Source: Takifugu bimaculatus
Lineage: Eukaryota; Chordata; Actinopteri; Tetraodontiformes; Tetraodontidae
Direction of reading: 5' to 3'
Length of the DNA stretch: 64,000 nt
Assembly (NCBI GenBank): GCA_004026145.2
Contig: CP034995.1
Coordinates: 1,942,226-2,006,225, forward strand
Shown here: one piece after another, positions 24,380-38,232 of the stretch
Layout of the letters: every line of letters begins with the position of its first letter
Position numbering within the stretch: position 1 is the stretch's first letter
Notes under the pieces: generated by a model
Told to the model about the DNA's origin: nothing
The model's input: only the letters and a program-made list of their open reading frames with translations
The model's database searches: none
Position numbers and translations under genes: made by a program

Positions 24380-25802
24380 CATAATTCCATTGTAGGCAGT
24401 GACAAAAAGCTTATGCTAACTTCCTATTAACTTTAAACTAATTTATTGCTACAAAAAGAGACAGGACAAAAGCTAGAATGTCTTGTCTGCGCATCGCAGG
24501 CTCTCAAAAGTCATGGAGCTCTATTAGTTGTACTTCAGGTCGTGCAGATATTACAGAGGAACATGTACCAGCAGCATCATCTGCCTTGAGAAGCACAGAA
24601 GAGTCAGAGCAGCTGTTCCCTAAAAAACTCTCTGGCTGCTTCACATTTACCAGCTGCACCCGCAGCCGCTCAGTGGGCTGTTGACCAGAAACAGCAGCCT
24701 GTCTGGAGTGTCACATCTACGGAGCGAATGTGTCAAAAAAGAAGATTCCTGAGCCATTTTGATGCTTGTTGATGAATCTTTGAGGCTCCAATGTGACCTG
24801 CCTGCATCACTAATGTGTCAGGATTGTTAGTGTTTTCTTGCCAGACTTTAGGAGTTGTGCCCAAATTGGCCTCGGTGGGTATTGGGAGAAATTCCATCCT
24901 TAGGGATATCCTTGAGTTAGTGCTTTCACCTGGGGTTCCTCTTCCGTTGGTGCAAGAAGTTCCTGCCTGGTAGGAGACAAAACCTGGTTTAAACTCCGCC
25001 TTCAAGAACTGCCATCAGAGTTAGTTTTTTCCTTTACCTCATGAGTTGTGCCTAAAGTGGTATTATGAGGAATTCCATCCTCTAAAGTGTCAGTTGCCAC
25101 TCAATCTCCTCAGGACGCCCACTGCTCCCCATCTAGCTCTGCAGTATTGATCCCTCTCCACAATAACCTCTAAATAACCCAGCAGCTCCAACAATTTCTT
25201 TCATTAGTTCCTCATTTTCCTCCCAAAGCTTTCAGCAGCTGATGCTCACTGTCCTTCCTCTCCCGTTTGTGGCTGCTGGTCTCTGCCGTCTTGCAGAAAT
25301 ATATTGGGAAAAAAAAAATCACCGTCTGCTTTGATTGGATTTAAGACCAGTTTAATCAATCTGGAGATTGGAGTGTATTTACAGTTGATGCTGTAATCCA
25401 GTCTGGTGGCTGATGTCTGAGAATAATTTATCTGTTTGTTCCACAGAAGATATATCCCCCATTAATCTGATTAAATTAGTAAACAAATCTTGAACCGCTC
25501 ACATTAAGACCCCTGTTTACGGTTGGATTGTTCTGTGTTTCTTTAAGAAAAACACTTAAATCTAATCCAAGGATTTATGCAAATGTGTTGTTTAATGCTG
25601 ATGGGAGCATCCACCTCCAGCGAGTATTTGAGGAATCAGGTCTGCTTAAAGCTTTTAACTGCGGCGTTCACTGATTTTCAATGACAGCAGGAAGTTCAAA
25701 GTCTCCACTGACCTCTGAAACTCGCTGTGGCCTCAGCACGCTTGAGATGTGACACACAATGACTCAGTTGATTAAAAGTTGGCCAATGTTTTCTCTTCTC
25801 AG

Positions 25803-25816
25803 ATTGCTCCGTTGCC
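25803..25816 (+). other. cacna1i: 5' UTR part of first coding exon
   Basis: A strong acceptor (TTTTCTCTTCTCAG, ending at 25802) lies only 14 nt upstream of the start codon. This implies that the rest of the 5' UTR is in an upstream exon, most likely the CpG-rich one ending at 3240. The start context GTTGCCATGA is acceptable. Confidence 0.5.
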
Positions 25817-26244
25817 ATGACGAGCGAGGAGGAGGAGGGGGCCGGCATTGCAGCATCGACACCATCAAGAGCGGCAGCGGCCACCTTCGAGGGAGCAACA
25901 GCAACTGCAGGGGGCGACGGCGAGGATGCTGCCGCTTCCTCCTCCCCTCGGAGGACCTCCACTCATCACCTCCTCTGTCCTGAGCAAAAGGAGGAGAAAA
26001 GTAAAGGAATAGAGGAAGAGGAGGAGGAGGAGGGGAGGATCGTGCATGAAGAGAGGATTGAGAAGGAAGAGGATGAGGAGATAGTGGAGGCAGAGGAAGG
26101 TGACGACGACGATGATGATGATGATGGCAGCAGTAACACCAGTATGCTGGTGGTTCCCTACCCTGAGCTGGTACCGGTGGTCTTCTTCTGCCTGAAACAG
26201 ACGACCTGCCCCCGCAGCTTGTGCATCCGCATGGTCTCCAACCC
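25817..26244 (+). CDS. cacna1i: T-type calcium channel alpha-1, coding exon 1 (N-terminus)
   Basis: This exon encodes the cytosolic N-terminus (residues 1-142 plus two bases of codon 143) of a voltage-gated T-type calcium channel alpha-1 subunit. That plasma-membrane pore protein gives low-threshold calcium currents in neurons. Residues near 1-50 are Ala/Ser/Thr-rich. Residues of about 55-105 are strikingly acidic, with Glu and Asp runs coded by GAG/GAA and GAC/GAT repeats. The conserved pre-S1 block follows (YPELVPVVFFCLKQTTCPRS, then MVSNP). Human Cav3.3 has, from memory, about 80 residues before the WFE motif, so this N-terminus is longer by about 60. The ATG is the first in the frame and sits just after an acceptor. 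The exon must end at 26244: reading on gives non-channel sequence, whereas splicing at /ATATCCTT to 38255 gives ...NPWFERVS, as in all Cav3 channels. Confidence 0.85.
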
Positions 26245-26252
26245 ATATCCTT
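26245..26252 (+). promoter_or_regulatory. cacna1i: U12-type AT-AC 5' splice site
   Basis: The bases immediately after exon 1 are ATATCCTT, the exact consensus donor of the minor (U12-dependent) spliceosome, AT-AC subtype. There is no usable GT donor at the required position. The conserved protein sequence fixes the junction to this base. Confidence 0.85.
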
Positions 26253-28017
26253 TCATTACTGTCGAAGATCCATCCATCACATCACTCATTCGCGGGTTTT
26301 ATTTCATTTTCAGCAAATATGTTGGATTTTTCAGCGGCAAAGTCATACAAGTGGGGACTTTTTGCATGTTTCTGCTCAGGATGTAAAGCCAGTCGGAGGT
26401 CTTTGGTTTCTCATCTGCATGAGAAAGCATCGATCAGAAGACAATGAACAGGTGTGTTGCTATAGCACCTTCATAAATGAGGAGTAATGCTGGGAAATCC
26501 AACCAGCGGATTTACGGCATTGGGGGAAAACCTGTGACCTTTACTTAAAGAGTTGAAAATCAAGGTCAACTTGAAAATGCACCAGCTTCAACTGTGGCTG
26601 CGGTGGGAAAGGGCGGGGGGGCCGAGTTGATGCTCAGGCAGCGAGTCTTCTGAGTGAGGGACGTGTGGCCCTGCAGAGCTTTTCTGCCTGGCAGCATCTC
26701 GCTTCCATGCCCTGCTGCAGTCAGTCACAAAGGGCCGAAAATACATTTAGATTTCAGGACGATCCACCTGCGCTCGTAGCTGACGCCAGCCGGGGACGGG
26801 ACGGCGGTGACAGGGCAGACGTTTCTGAGGTGCAGAGGTCGAGGTGACGATCAGGCAAACCTCACGGTGAATTTGGGATTCATGGATAGAAAGTTCACGA
26901 GCTGGATCTGTGAGCAGAGGCTGAGGGTGCAGAGTGTGCACGTGAGACACTGGATATGCATAAAATGCCCGAGCCAAAACAAGATGAGCATAATCGGCTC
27001 TTTCTGATAAACTAGTCTTGATCCCTGCCTAACTATAAAGAGATGGAGATAGGAATGTTTACAGAGGCACAGCGTTCCATTACACAGGCTTCCCGTCCAT
27101 GTCTGGATGGTTCTGACATTAATTCCTGACCCCCCAAAAAGGAGGAAAGAAGCAAAAATCATTGTCTGATGGAGCTACACACCAGCAATTATTTCTGCTC
27201 CACTTTTTCTTGTGTTCCCACATTCAAATAAGGTTAATAAGTAAACCTTCTCCTCCAAATGAGCTGGTTTGTTGTGTCATTTAGAAACAAGTTGTGTTTT
27301 GCTGCTGCTGGTCTAATTATGCTGTTGCAAATTACATATTGGTGTCAGGAGAACATGCTGTCAGCAGAGGGTTGTTGGTCTCAATTTCTCTTCTGAGACT
27401 GAAAAGAACACGCTTTCACAGAAGTAACAACTACAGCAAAACACGAACCTAAAAGCTTCAACACCTGTATTCTCCCGCAGATTATTGTCTTCTAGCAGTA
27501 AATATGCTGATAAAATGGTTAATGCTGCACGTTATGTCTCTCAGCGGGATGCTTACCAAGGAAAATGGCCAGAAAATAGAATATTTAGATGATTTAAACC
27601 CACGTCGACTGTGTCTCACTGTATTTGCAGGGTTTGGGCAGGAAACTCAGAGCTTGCTCCACTGGGTTGTGACCTAACAGCATGCTTGATTATTAATAAA
27701 TGTAACTCTCACACACTCGACACTTTCGGAGCGACTTCGTATTCGGGATTTAATGTTGCCGTGTTTGCTGCTGAGTTTGGGTAAATTCACCCTGTCTGTG
27801 GCTGCTTTTAAACAGTGAGTCAATCACATCAGCGCGTCAGAGGACATGTGAATTAGAAGTGCAGAAAATGTGCGCGTTGGTACTTTGTGTGTTCTTGTTA
27901 CATCCACAAAAGGAAAAACGCTGGTATTGACCTGGACCACTTTGTCACGCGGTGAGGTCAGAGCGAGAGGCGCTGTGGATTGATCCCCATGTGAAAGCCT
28001 TTGTTTGTATCAATCCA

Positions 28018-28020
<3 letters not shown>

Positions 28021-28094
<74 letters not shown>

Positions 28095-28098
28095 GTGT
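28021..28098. repeat. (GT)n microsatellite
   Basis: About 38 GT units with one GC interruption near 28090. Likely highly length-variable. Confidence 0.95.
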
Positions 28099-31000
28099 TT
28101 AGCTTCATTTCGTTCCTATTGGCAGAATGGCGGCACAGGTTTAATTTACAAAGCCATACTGGGAAACATTCCCGTATGGATTCATAGCATATTTTCCCAA
28201 ATAGCCTGGCTGCATATAGCCGCTGGGAACCTACGAGCCTCCGGGAATTGACACGCTGTGTTAACAGCGGAATGATTTTTATTTTAAGTCAATGTTTGTA
28301 ATTTATTTTGGATCTCCAGATGATGGAAAATCATGAATAAATCCACAAGTAGGGCAGAACGTGTCGAAGTTTAAGGGTCGGGGTTAGGGATTATTTGTGG
28401 AAAAACACGGAGCAGAAATCCGCTACCAGAGCCTTTAACGTGAATTTATATCAAAATGTTCCGGTCCAAATCAAGTTCATTCAAAGAAAAAAAACCCAGG
28501 CAACACTTTAAAGAAAAACAATATTCTCTGACATAAGACCCAAAGCTGCTAGCTGAGAGTACTGAGACCTCATCAGACCCCTTACAACTCCACAGAATAT
28601 ACACTTAATATGTTCTAACATAATTTAGTCGGATGTTTTGGTGTTGACAGTGTTCTTGCAGTGTCTATTTCTGCTCATTTCCTAGCAAATAGTAAATAAT
28701 ATAGTATATTTCTCATGTATCTGTGCTCTGGAAGTAATAAGTGCTATAATCCCATGCAGGTGGCGCCCTGCTAATGTTAACCTGTTAGATTTAAGGGTTT
28801 CTTTACCACCTTGTAAATTCTTTCAACAAAGCGTGTTTCACTCTTATTGCACATTGTTCTTGGTCTCAACACACTTCTCCAGGGAAAACATAACAACAAA
28901 GACTCTTTCCTGCATTTACGCACTACGAAAATTTAACCCTAAATTGTGGTTGGGGGGAAACGAGTCAAGAATCGGGACAGAAGCGGTTCAGATCAACGCT
29001 GCGGTCGTAGTTTTTCAGTGTAACACTCAGGAAACGAAGGCGCGACCACAGCGAGGCTGTTTGAAAGCGCTGTTTGTTTTTTCTAAATCACACATTTCCC
29101 CGGCCGAATCAAACGGCAACTCGCATAACAAATGAAACGTCAAGGAAAGCCCGTCATGGCCCGTGGTTTCACTGCAACACTTTAAACAAAGCAGTTTCCA
29201 GCTGGAAGAAGAGTCATTGTTTCCACATCTGCACGATTCCACCGAGGGATCGCATTAAGCAGCTGTCACGGCCCAGTTCATTTACATAGACGGGGAATAA
29301 TCAGCGCAACACGGCTGACGGGAACAATACCCATCACTTCAAAGCTGCTCTCCACATCCCAACCAGTACCTGCGCCGGAGATGGGATCAGCGATACTGGC
29401 TGTGTAAAGAGAAATGGGGCACCGGGGCTGAATCTATATTGTGCTCCAAACCAAATCTGATCGCAAAGGGAAGGTCAGATTAATAGCTTCCAATTTACTT
29501 TCAATCTTGCCAGGACCAACATATGTGGCCCGCAGTGCTAACACCATTACTGCGCGCACGCACAATCATACACACGCAGGCGCGCGCACACACGCACACA
29601 CACACTGCAAAATTGTTGAATTTGGTGGCAGAAAAGAACTAATTCTGATGCTCTTGGACCAGGCTGAATATGACACCCTCCTCCTTGCTAGCCAATCCCT
29701 GAGCAGAAATGACCGCAGCACCTGTGACAATTGCACGCACACGCCGTCGTTTGGCGTCATCGCAGCTGCTCCACGTTTTTCTCTGGACCGCTGGGATTTT
29801 GAGCAGCGTTGGATTATTTATTTTATCTGTACAGAACGAGCTCTGACTTCATATTTTAATAATGAAGCCAACATTGTCGTGTTATTTTTATCTATTGTTG
29901 TCCATCAAGAGTCGCAGATAAAAGTGTTTTTAGTTTTGTGGAAATCTTATAATGTATAGAGGTCAGCGCTTCCACCTATAGAAAGATGATGCGGGGTGTG
30001 TGTGTGTGTGTGTTTGGGGGGGTGTGAAGTCAGGGGAAACAGATCTGACAGCAAGTCATACTATGGACGCTCTAACAAAATGTAGAGAAAATACATCTGT
30101 TGCCATCAACAACTGGGATGGATTCTGTTCATTTGTTTTCCATTTCCTCAGTTTATATTCATGTTTCGACGTTTTTTCGGCTCTCTCTCTCCTCCTTTCC
30201 TGGCTGGATTCTTATGGTAATATCAGGGTTCATTATGCTAATGTAGCTGCTAATCGCTATGCTAATGTTAATATATCTACCTGTCAGTGGTGGGAGAGGC
30301 TGCAGACAATGACCCATCTTCTCACCGTTTCTGACTTCCTCTTCTTTCGTCCTGTATTGCTCCAATTTCCTAATTTGTTTCTCCATTCAACCATTCAACG
30401 TCTTTTACAGATTTGAGCAAACGTTTCTTATCACAATTCTAAACTTACACCCAAACATTTCCCAAGCTATGTACTGAATATTCTTGAAGCTACGTGCCTG
30501 CTGAAGACTTTACAAAAATGTCTAATATTCCCCCGTGCTAAGTGACACTTTTCGGCTTAATCGACCAAATGAGGCTAATTGATAAAATTCCATCTTTTCC
30601 TCAGTTTAAATTTCCAGTCACGCCCAGAAATCAATTATGCCCTGGTTTCGCTTTGGTCTGGTTTTAAATGCTGTCTTTGTTTTTAAAAAATTAAATAAAA
30701 TAAGTCAATGCATGTTGACTACATCATATGTTGGAGGGTATTGACCCTGGACAGTTTGGCTGGATCTTTTAGTCTAATCGTCTTGTATCATTGATCATTT
30801 TGTGGTAAAACACTTTTGCAATGACCTCACAATGCTTTTTACCTGATTTCTCCTCTCCTGCTGGGATTCAGCAAACAACAGTGGCGAAAGATGATTTATC
30901 TGGTTCACACAGAAACACTCGGAACATTCCAGGAACAACAACTATAGAGCATATGAAACACGGAGAACTGTTGAACCTCAAATAACCAGTCCTGCTGCTC

Positions 31001-34000
31001 TGACCTGGGAATTTTACTGCAGCACAGATAAATGATAAATGAATCCAGGAATTTAGGGATGAACAACTGACAAACAGAACTTTGAAAAAAGTAGCGAGCT
31101 CACATCTGAGTCTCATCCTCCGATCACCAACTCTCTTCTGCTCCAGGTGACCCACGCTGTAAATATCCTGCTGCTCCGCTCTCACGCTGGCAGCTGCCAA
31201 TACGTATTAATGCCAGTGTGGCATCGCCTACTGGGCCCGCGGCAGCTGAAATAAAAGACTGGGAGCCTGCAGAGAGGCTGTTGTGGATGTGTGTCATAAG
31301 GTAACGATTCAGAGGGGATGCTGAGATGTGTGTGCATGTGTGTGTGCCTGTGTGTGTGTGTGCGTGTGGGAGAGAGATCCCTGGCTTTTGCTTACCCACA
31401 GCTCACAGTCATCTGTGTCACCATAGTGATGTATTGGAGTCAGGTGGTCTGACCCTGAGCGGCCGGCTCATGAGTTCCCTCGGTCCGGTGTGCAAACTGT
31501 GTTATTTATAGTTCGTGCAGCAAACCTCTGGGGACCAAACAATGACACCAGTTCTCTTTGAGGAATTTTGAGTGTTTTTTTTTTTAAATAGATTTTTTTC
31601 TTTTTACAGTTTCTACCAGAAATCCTGCGATAATCAAACCTGCTGAATGATCTTTTTTTGAGTCCAAAACCTCCAACACGTGTCAAAGTTTCATTTGTTA
31701 ACCCAGATGCTAACCTGCCCCTGTGGAAACATCTGACCAAACACCTGATGTCCTTCCAGGGAAGAAAAAAAAAAACACTGCACACACCTACAAAACCTTT
31801 AAACACATGTAGGGTCCAGCCGGTGGTCAACCTTGTCCTTCCCACCAAGGAAGCTTCACACCTTCAGGCCGTGAGCATATAAACCAAAGTCCTGGAGTCA
31901 AGTCTCCCTCACTCTCTAACTTCAGCGTGTTGTCTGTGACTCTCCAATACTCAATAATGAATTCCACCAAAATAGAGTTTAGAAGTTTTAGGTAAATCTA
32001 AATTTCTGTGGCATTTTTAATGAAGTAGCTTTGGGGGAACTCAGTCAGATGAAGATGTTTGGTGAATGACAGTCATTAGTCGGTTCCATTAACACTTGCC
32101 TGCGATGATGGCCGCCTGCGTGTTGCTGTCTGGGGAAGTGTTGACTGTTAATGCCTTTGGTGCGTCTGTGTTCACCCCTGTGCGTTACCGTTTGTTCTGT
32201 GAGCAGAAATGAGCATCTCAGTTTAGAAAGGAGGGCGTCCCTGCTGAAAGTGCTGCCCCCTGCAGACACCAGGCTTGATGTTTGGTGGAATCGGGACACT
32301 GCCAGATAATAATGACATCAACAGAAAAACGGGGAGGACAGAGCGTTTTTCGAAATAACACTGCAACTAGCTGAGGCTAATTGAGCGCCAGAGAATATCA
32401 ATGTCGTGACGTAAAGGTTGTGTTGACAGGATTACAGCCATTGTTCCGTTCCCTTGCCCCCACTTTCTTTGATTTTGTTTACACCAGCCTGATTCAGCCT
32501 GAGTCCAGCTGTTCGTCCTGCATGTGTTGTTGTAAATTTCTTCTGATGGTAGTCGAGAGGTGCTGATGAGAAGGGAATCTCCGCAGACGCTGACTTGGTT
32601 ATAAGAGATGTTTATTGGAGAGAACAGCCAGGTATCTATTGGACGCTGCAGTTTGCCCAAGGGAGGTTTCGTGGTCCAGATGGTGAAGATCTCCGAAGTG
32701 CTTACTTGGATAGCCCCTTCTTATACAGTCAAGTAAACACATTCTTCTCTGATGACCTCATAACACAATATAGCAAACCAAATGGCATAGAGTTCAGTTA
32801 GTACTGGGAGTAGTAGAAAGGCCTCATGATGCACATCCTCATATGGAGAACATCCAGCAGCCTACGGCCCCCAGCATCACCTCTTAGCAGCTCCTCTTAG
32901 CAAAAACAAGACTCCTATTATGAGCTTAAAGAAAGGCAGAAGTCACAGGACACATGTAGAACATATCCTAATATGGCACCTGGCTGGCTGAGAAACGAGT
33001 TGTGGCCTTACAGAAGTAAAGGCCTGCAGAGAATAGGTACACAGGCTTCAGATACTACAGTGTGGACAGGTGTTATCTCCCATTGGAGTTTAGAGTTTTG
33101 TTGTTTCAGTGAAGTGGGATCACTCATCGGGTCCGAACCTGGTTTAAGTACGGCGCGCTAAAGGATTCACTGCTGTTGGAGCACTCGGAGAGAAGCGTGT
33201 CAACAAACCCCTTTTAAACTCACTTTGGTCTGCTAATTATATCACATTAGTAGGTGTGGAGGTTAGCACGCTGGTGGAGTGTTAGCACAATGAACACGGT
33301 CCAAAGCATGCACATCAGCTGGATTAGAGGCTCTGAACACTGTAGATGGTTGTGTAATTTAGAGTCGTCTTTCTCTTTGGATTTTGCGCTGGCTGACATG
33401 AGCTGGGCATCCTCGGATGATGGAAATAGTCCAACAATAGTCGTGGGCAGGACAAGAAACCTTTACGGGCATAACAAAGGCATGTTTGCCGCTGTAGTAC
33501 AGAAACGAGGGAGAGGAAGAGGAAAAATGGAAAAAGTAAAGCCCACCAGATGGTCTCATGGAAGCCTGAATGTGTGAAACAGACATCGATCTGTAACCAC
33601 AGACTGAAGGATTACACCGCCTTTGCAACTGCTTTATCAGCATGAAGAAGACAAAATGCAACCATGACATTCTTGCTCTGTGCAGAATGGGTCCCTAATT
33701 GCAAAAGCTGTCAAGAAAATTGAGTCTTCAGGCTCTGGCGCCATGAAGATGAAGACATCATTTCACCACCAAGTTGCCCTTTCGCATCAAAGATGCTTTG
33801 ATGCAGAAGCGTGTAAATAAACGCACGGCACAAATAGCCAAATGGACTGTGGGAAAAGTGTTCATGAATCCAGAACCTTGGGATTTACCCCTTAAAGTAC
33901 TTTCACAATTGACATTAACCTGCCATTTGCTCCAGTAAAACCCCTCAATAAAAGAAATCTGCTTCAATTTCCGAGCCCTTCTGCTCTTGTGTCCCATCAT

Positions 34001-34826
34001 CTGACTTTTACTCCTAAAACTTTCTATCAGCCAGTGTTTATCTGCTCTCATATGTGTGGATGAGCGGCATTATTAAAGTCTTTGATGCTATCTTGCCATT
34101 ATTTATTCTTAGCACTTTTAGAAGGTGTGCAGTCCCTGTTATCTGCTGGATCACACCGTTCTTCCTGCTCCTCTATTTCCTTCTCTCATATCTCACCATC
34201 GCTCCAGCCTAAGTTGGCAGATGTAAACCAGTAGAACTTAATCTGCCCAGTCCAGGCCCTCCGTTCTCCTTACTGCTGGAGGTTATCTGGTCTATTTTCA
34301 GCTGCTGATAGACTGCTGACTTCATTCCGCACTGATAATGTGTCCATAACGATTGATACCTCCTTTTCGATGTGCATGTGTGGGAATGTGGGATCCAGTG
34401 AACTCCGCCATGAATATGATTTCTTTATTTCCTGTTCTGGTCAGTGGTTGACTTGAGTCAATAAACTGGACATAATTACAAGCGCGACATGCCAAGATGC
34501 ACAAGAGGGAAGCTCCCAAATGCTTTTGTCAGTTTTGGTTGCCATAGGAACAGGGCAAGGTTCTCCTGACAGCTGAGTAGTCACCATCTGGGAGAGACGG
34601 TCAGGACATTTTAGGAATTTGTGTCAATGCAAATGATTTAGAGGCTGGACATTTGCACGTCGGTTCTACTTTATTCTGGGGTGTCGACGTCTGTTGTGTG
34701 GTGAGAACCAGAATTTGACCTGCAAAGTGAAGAGAGTTTAGCTGGTCCTCAAACCTTCAGGGGTCTGCTTGAGGGTTTGGACCTGGTTTTAACCTCCTGG
34801 TTGGGATGTTAGGGGCTGGGAATGCC

Positions 34827-34849
34827 TGTGTGTGTGTGTCTGTGTGTGT

Positions 34850-34881
<32 letters not shown>
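34827..34881. repeat. Interrupted (GT)n microsatellite
   Basis: GT run with TC interruptions near 34839 and 34853, followed by a short GA run. Confidence 0.9.
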
Positions 34882-37800
34882 TAGAGAGAGAGCGAGAACA
34901 TATACTGTCCTGGCAGTTTAGCGGAAGGGGAACTGACATGAGAAGCTGTGAAGCATTACCGTGTGATGTCCCCTGACATTTACTGCTGTCCAACACACAG
35001 AAACACACACACCCGCGCACGCACACACACACCTTTCCCCAATTATCCTCTCAGCTGTACTGGATCGAAGAACACCTGATAGAAAATTCCTGGAAAGAGA
35101 AAGATCTGCCAGTGAACATTATTCCACGATGGAATCAATAGTTTGAGGAATTCTGCTCCCAGCGGAGTCTCACATCAGGACAAAATGTGAGAATGACTCC
35201 TGAGGCTGTCAGGTAACGGGTCAGGCGAGCTTTTTAAAGAGTTAGGGTTGGGTTTCCTCTTTTTTATCTACTGTAGGTGATGAAGAATAGGCAGCATAGA
35301 TTTGGGTTCATCCAGGCTTTTCCCTGTTTCTAGACTTTTTGTGTGCACGTGGTCCCGTAGGTAAAGCTGCTCGGGGAGGTTTGAGGTGGTGACGCTCTTG
35401 TGCACGTGTGGAGACTTGCTTCCTGTCTGCCGACGAAGGTAACGGGGATGCCCCAGCATCAGCGGCGTCCTCGGCTGTGTTCCTTCTCACTTGGAGCAGC
35501 TACAGTTTAGATCATTGTTCTGTAGAACCGCGTCCAGGCAGAACCCCTATTTAACTCTTCTAGAACTGTTATTATCCTGAAGCAGCTGCTCATCCTCTCA
35601 GCGCAGAGTCTATTGTCCTAAATTGCAAATTGGCTCTTCTTCAGCAGTTTCCCGATACACACCTCTCCATTCTTCCTCCTTAACTTCTATCTCCCGCTGT
35701 CGTTGTTCGGACTATTTATTACAGTTGATCGTCGATTGGTTCCCATGGAAACCGGGGGTCATTTGCCTCCAGCGTGTGTCTTTGGACACAAAAAAACCAA
35801 GAGCAGGACGGAGGGGGCGGAGGCAGAGAAACGGGGAAAGGGTGAGAAAGAGCGACACCATGTAGTGAAGTATTAAGAATTCATTTAGCCCCCGCTGCCA
35901 CACTTTCATCCTCGCAGCTCCTCCAGTTCCGTCAGGCTGTTGCGTTCGGCACATCCACATCTTCTGGGTAATGTGCTCGGAGCCACAGACTTCATAGCTG
36001 ACCTGTTACATCGTGGTGCTTCCTGTCGATGGTGCGATGTTCCTCCATCTGCTCCTGGAGCTCCAGGTCAAACGCTGCTCATCTGATGTCATTTACTAGA
36101 CAACACGTTTTATGTCAAATAGGAGGGTTCAGTCACAATGAGAATGCAGAGAACTTTCCATCAAAGCCTTCTGCATCTGGCATGAACCCAATATCAATCT
36201 GCCAGGACGGCTAATGGAAAATTAGGACTAATTTTCAGCTTTCCAACGTGAAGTTGTACTCTAATATTTAATAGAAGCCATTAATCTAAAATATTGAAAC
36301 TGTCCAATAAATCCTTCCAAAATGGATCGCAGGGAAGCTGCCGCTTATCCCACAGTTGAAACATCTTCCTGATTAATTCCAGTAAGGAAGTTAACGTATA
36401 TTTAGCCACTTTCAAAGCAGAAAGACTCATTCAGGTTGGTAAAAGCGACGTGTGTGAGAAGTGGCTGTCATCACTCTACGGAGGAAAGAAGACAGCCATG
36501 ACCTGTGGTTTTATCCATCCTCGCTCTGTCCTCAGATGTTCTTTTGGGGATTCTCTTCCCCGGCTCACTGACATCTTTGGAGGATCTCGACCTTCATTAG
36601 GAAGGTCGGGCTGTGCAAGAAACGCTGAAGCGGCAGAATGTCCTGGTCCCTGCCTGAAGACTCTCGGCATCATTTGGATGTTCATTTAAATCCATTGTTG
36701 GACTGGGACACCGATGAGAGACGTGGAAGAATCGGTTAACAGAACTGGTGTGTCTGCAGGAGGCAGCTGGAGAGTAAACCCTCACCGAGAGGGGGAAGCG
36801 AAGGGAATCTCACACAGAACGCTGCTCAAAGCCACTGTTTACCTTCCCAGCAGGTAAACGGTGACTTTGATTACTGGCCTTTATGCCCCCTGCAGTTGAT
36901 TTAAGTATTTCCTCATTCAGGAATGTGTGTTTACCTATAAATACGACTTTATTTCTGATCTGTAATGGTTGCAGTTAACAGTGAACCAAATGAACGATTC
37001 GTCATATATCAGTTCATTTTCAACCGCTAAATGATAAAAGCTAATTTTTCTCTGTTCCAGATAGCTTCAGTAATGTCTGCTGCCTCAGCAGAAATCTCCG
37101 ATGCTGCTTTTCATTTCATACAACTGTAGCTTCTGCTCACCATTGTACAAACTTTATTTTCTCATATCTTCTCTGCTCTCTTTCTGCGTTTAACAGGAGC
37201 AGGAAAACCAATTAGAAACCAGTTCTTCCTGTATATACCAGTAAATGAAGGCCATCATCTAGGCTATATTGGTCTTAATGTGTGTTTTAATAAGCGTGTG
37301 ACTGCGCTTGTGTGGGCGGCCGAGCGTGAGCTTTTAGGGTTTTGGTGCCATGTTTGTTTGTTTGCACGTGCGTATCTGTGGATCTCTTCATGCCTGTTGA
37401 TGAGTGGGCGTTTATGCGTGTGCCTCAGTCTGGTTTTTCCGTGCACGTATGTGTTTTGCCCACTCACGGGCTATCTTTATCCACGCGGTGATAGCTACAG
37501 CACCGTCCGTGTCTTTCTCGCATGGTTCAGGCCGTGCTAAAAGAAACGCTACTGAAAAAAGGATGGTTTGTTTCTTATTTCTGGGGAGACGGAGCAGTTT
37601 AGGGTCTTGGATTTCCTGCTGAAATCGCTCTCCTGTCTCCAAGGGAGAATTCCAGGATCCAGAGCTGGGCAGCTTCAGGGAGGGATTGAACCTCACGGGC
37701 TATTACAGCACATCCTCTTTCGCACGCCTGTTAGCCAAGAGGCGCTTGGTCCTTCCACACACAGAAAAGATGCATATTGAATCACTCTGTCACACTCTGC

Positions 37801-38232
37801 TGCTCTGCTCTCACCCTTTTTCTTTCTGGCATCCATCTCGCTCTAGCATGTTTTGTTCGCACCATTAACCTTTTCTGCAAACAAGCGTGGTTCATTTTGT
37901 CGTACTCGCAGAACGTTTGGCAACGCTGCCGATAACATCTGGCTTTTGTTCTGCAGCGTTGATCTAAGCATTTATTTAAGATGATTTTTTTCACTAGAAT
38001 CAATAAACCAACCCTTTAAGTGGCTCAATACACTGAAATGTGACTAAATGCCATAGTTAACTGGGAATTTCCTGTTTGATGGTGCATGTAACATTAATGT
38101 AACATTACAGACGTTCGGTCCTCCATCATAACCGTCCTCCTCTTCAACTCGCAGTCACTCTGAGGTTTGTGTCAGACTGGAGAGACTTTGCCGCGTGTCT
38201 TCCGTTCTGTTGTGCTTCTCTCTGAGGTGTTG

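Larger units (their letters stand above)
3241..25802 (+). other. cacna1i: Putative 5' UTR intron (22.6 kb)
   Basis: No protein-coding exon is supportable here on either strand. The many short frames have no splice context and no recognisable product. The stretch holds the features listed separately: C-runs at 4206-4216, 4303-4314, 6486-6503 and 17341-17351; a solo LTR; CA/GT repeats; a pyrimidine tract; a dispersed-repeat candidate near 18870; and a tRNA-Leu pseudogene. A diverged direct repeat (GAGTTGTGCC...AATTCCATCC, near 24850 and 25045) suggests a decayed mobile element at 24750-25100. The rest is unremarkable AT-rich DNA. Confidence 0.45.

Noticed and set aside
25764..26246. 160-codon - strand frame opposite exon 1
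   Set aside because: Mirror of the Glu/Asp repeat codons of the channel N-terminus. No independent support.
26245..26386. Continuation of the exon 1 open frame to 26386
   Set aside because: The residues after NP do not resemble any Cav3 channel. The frame simply reads into the U12 intron.
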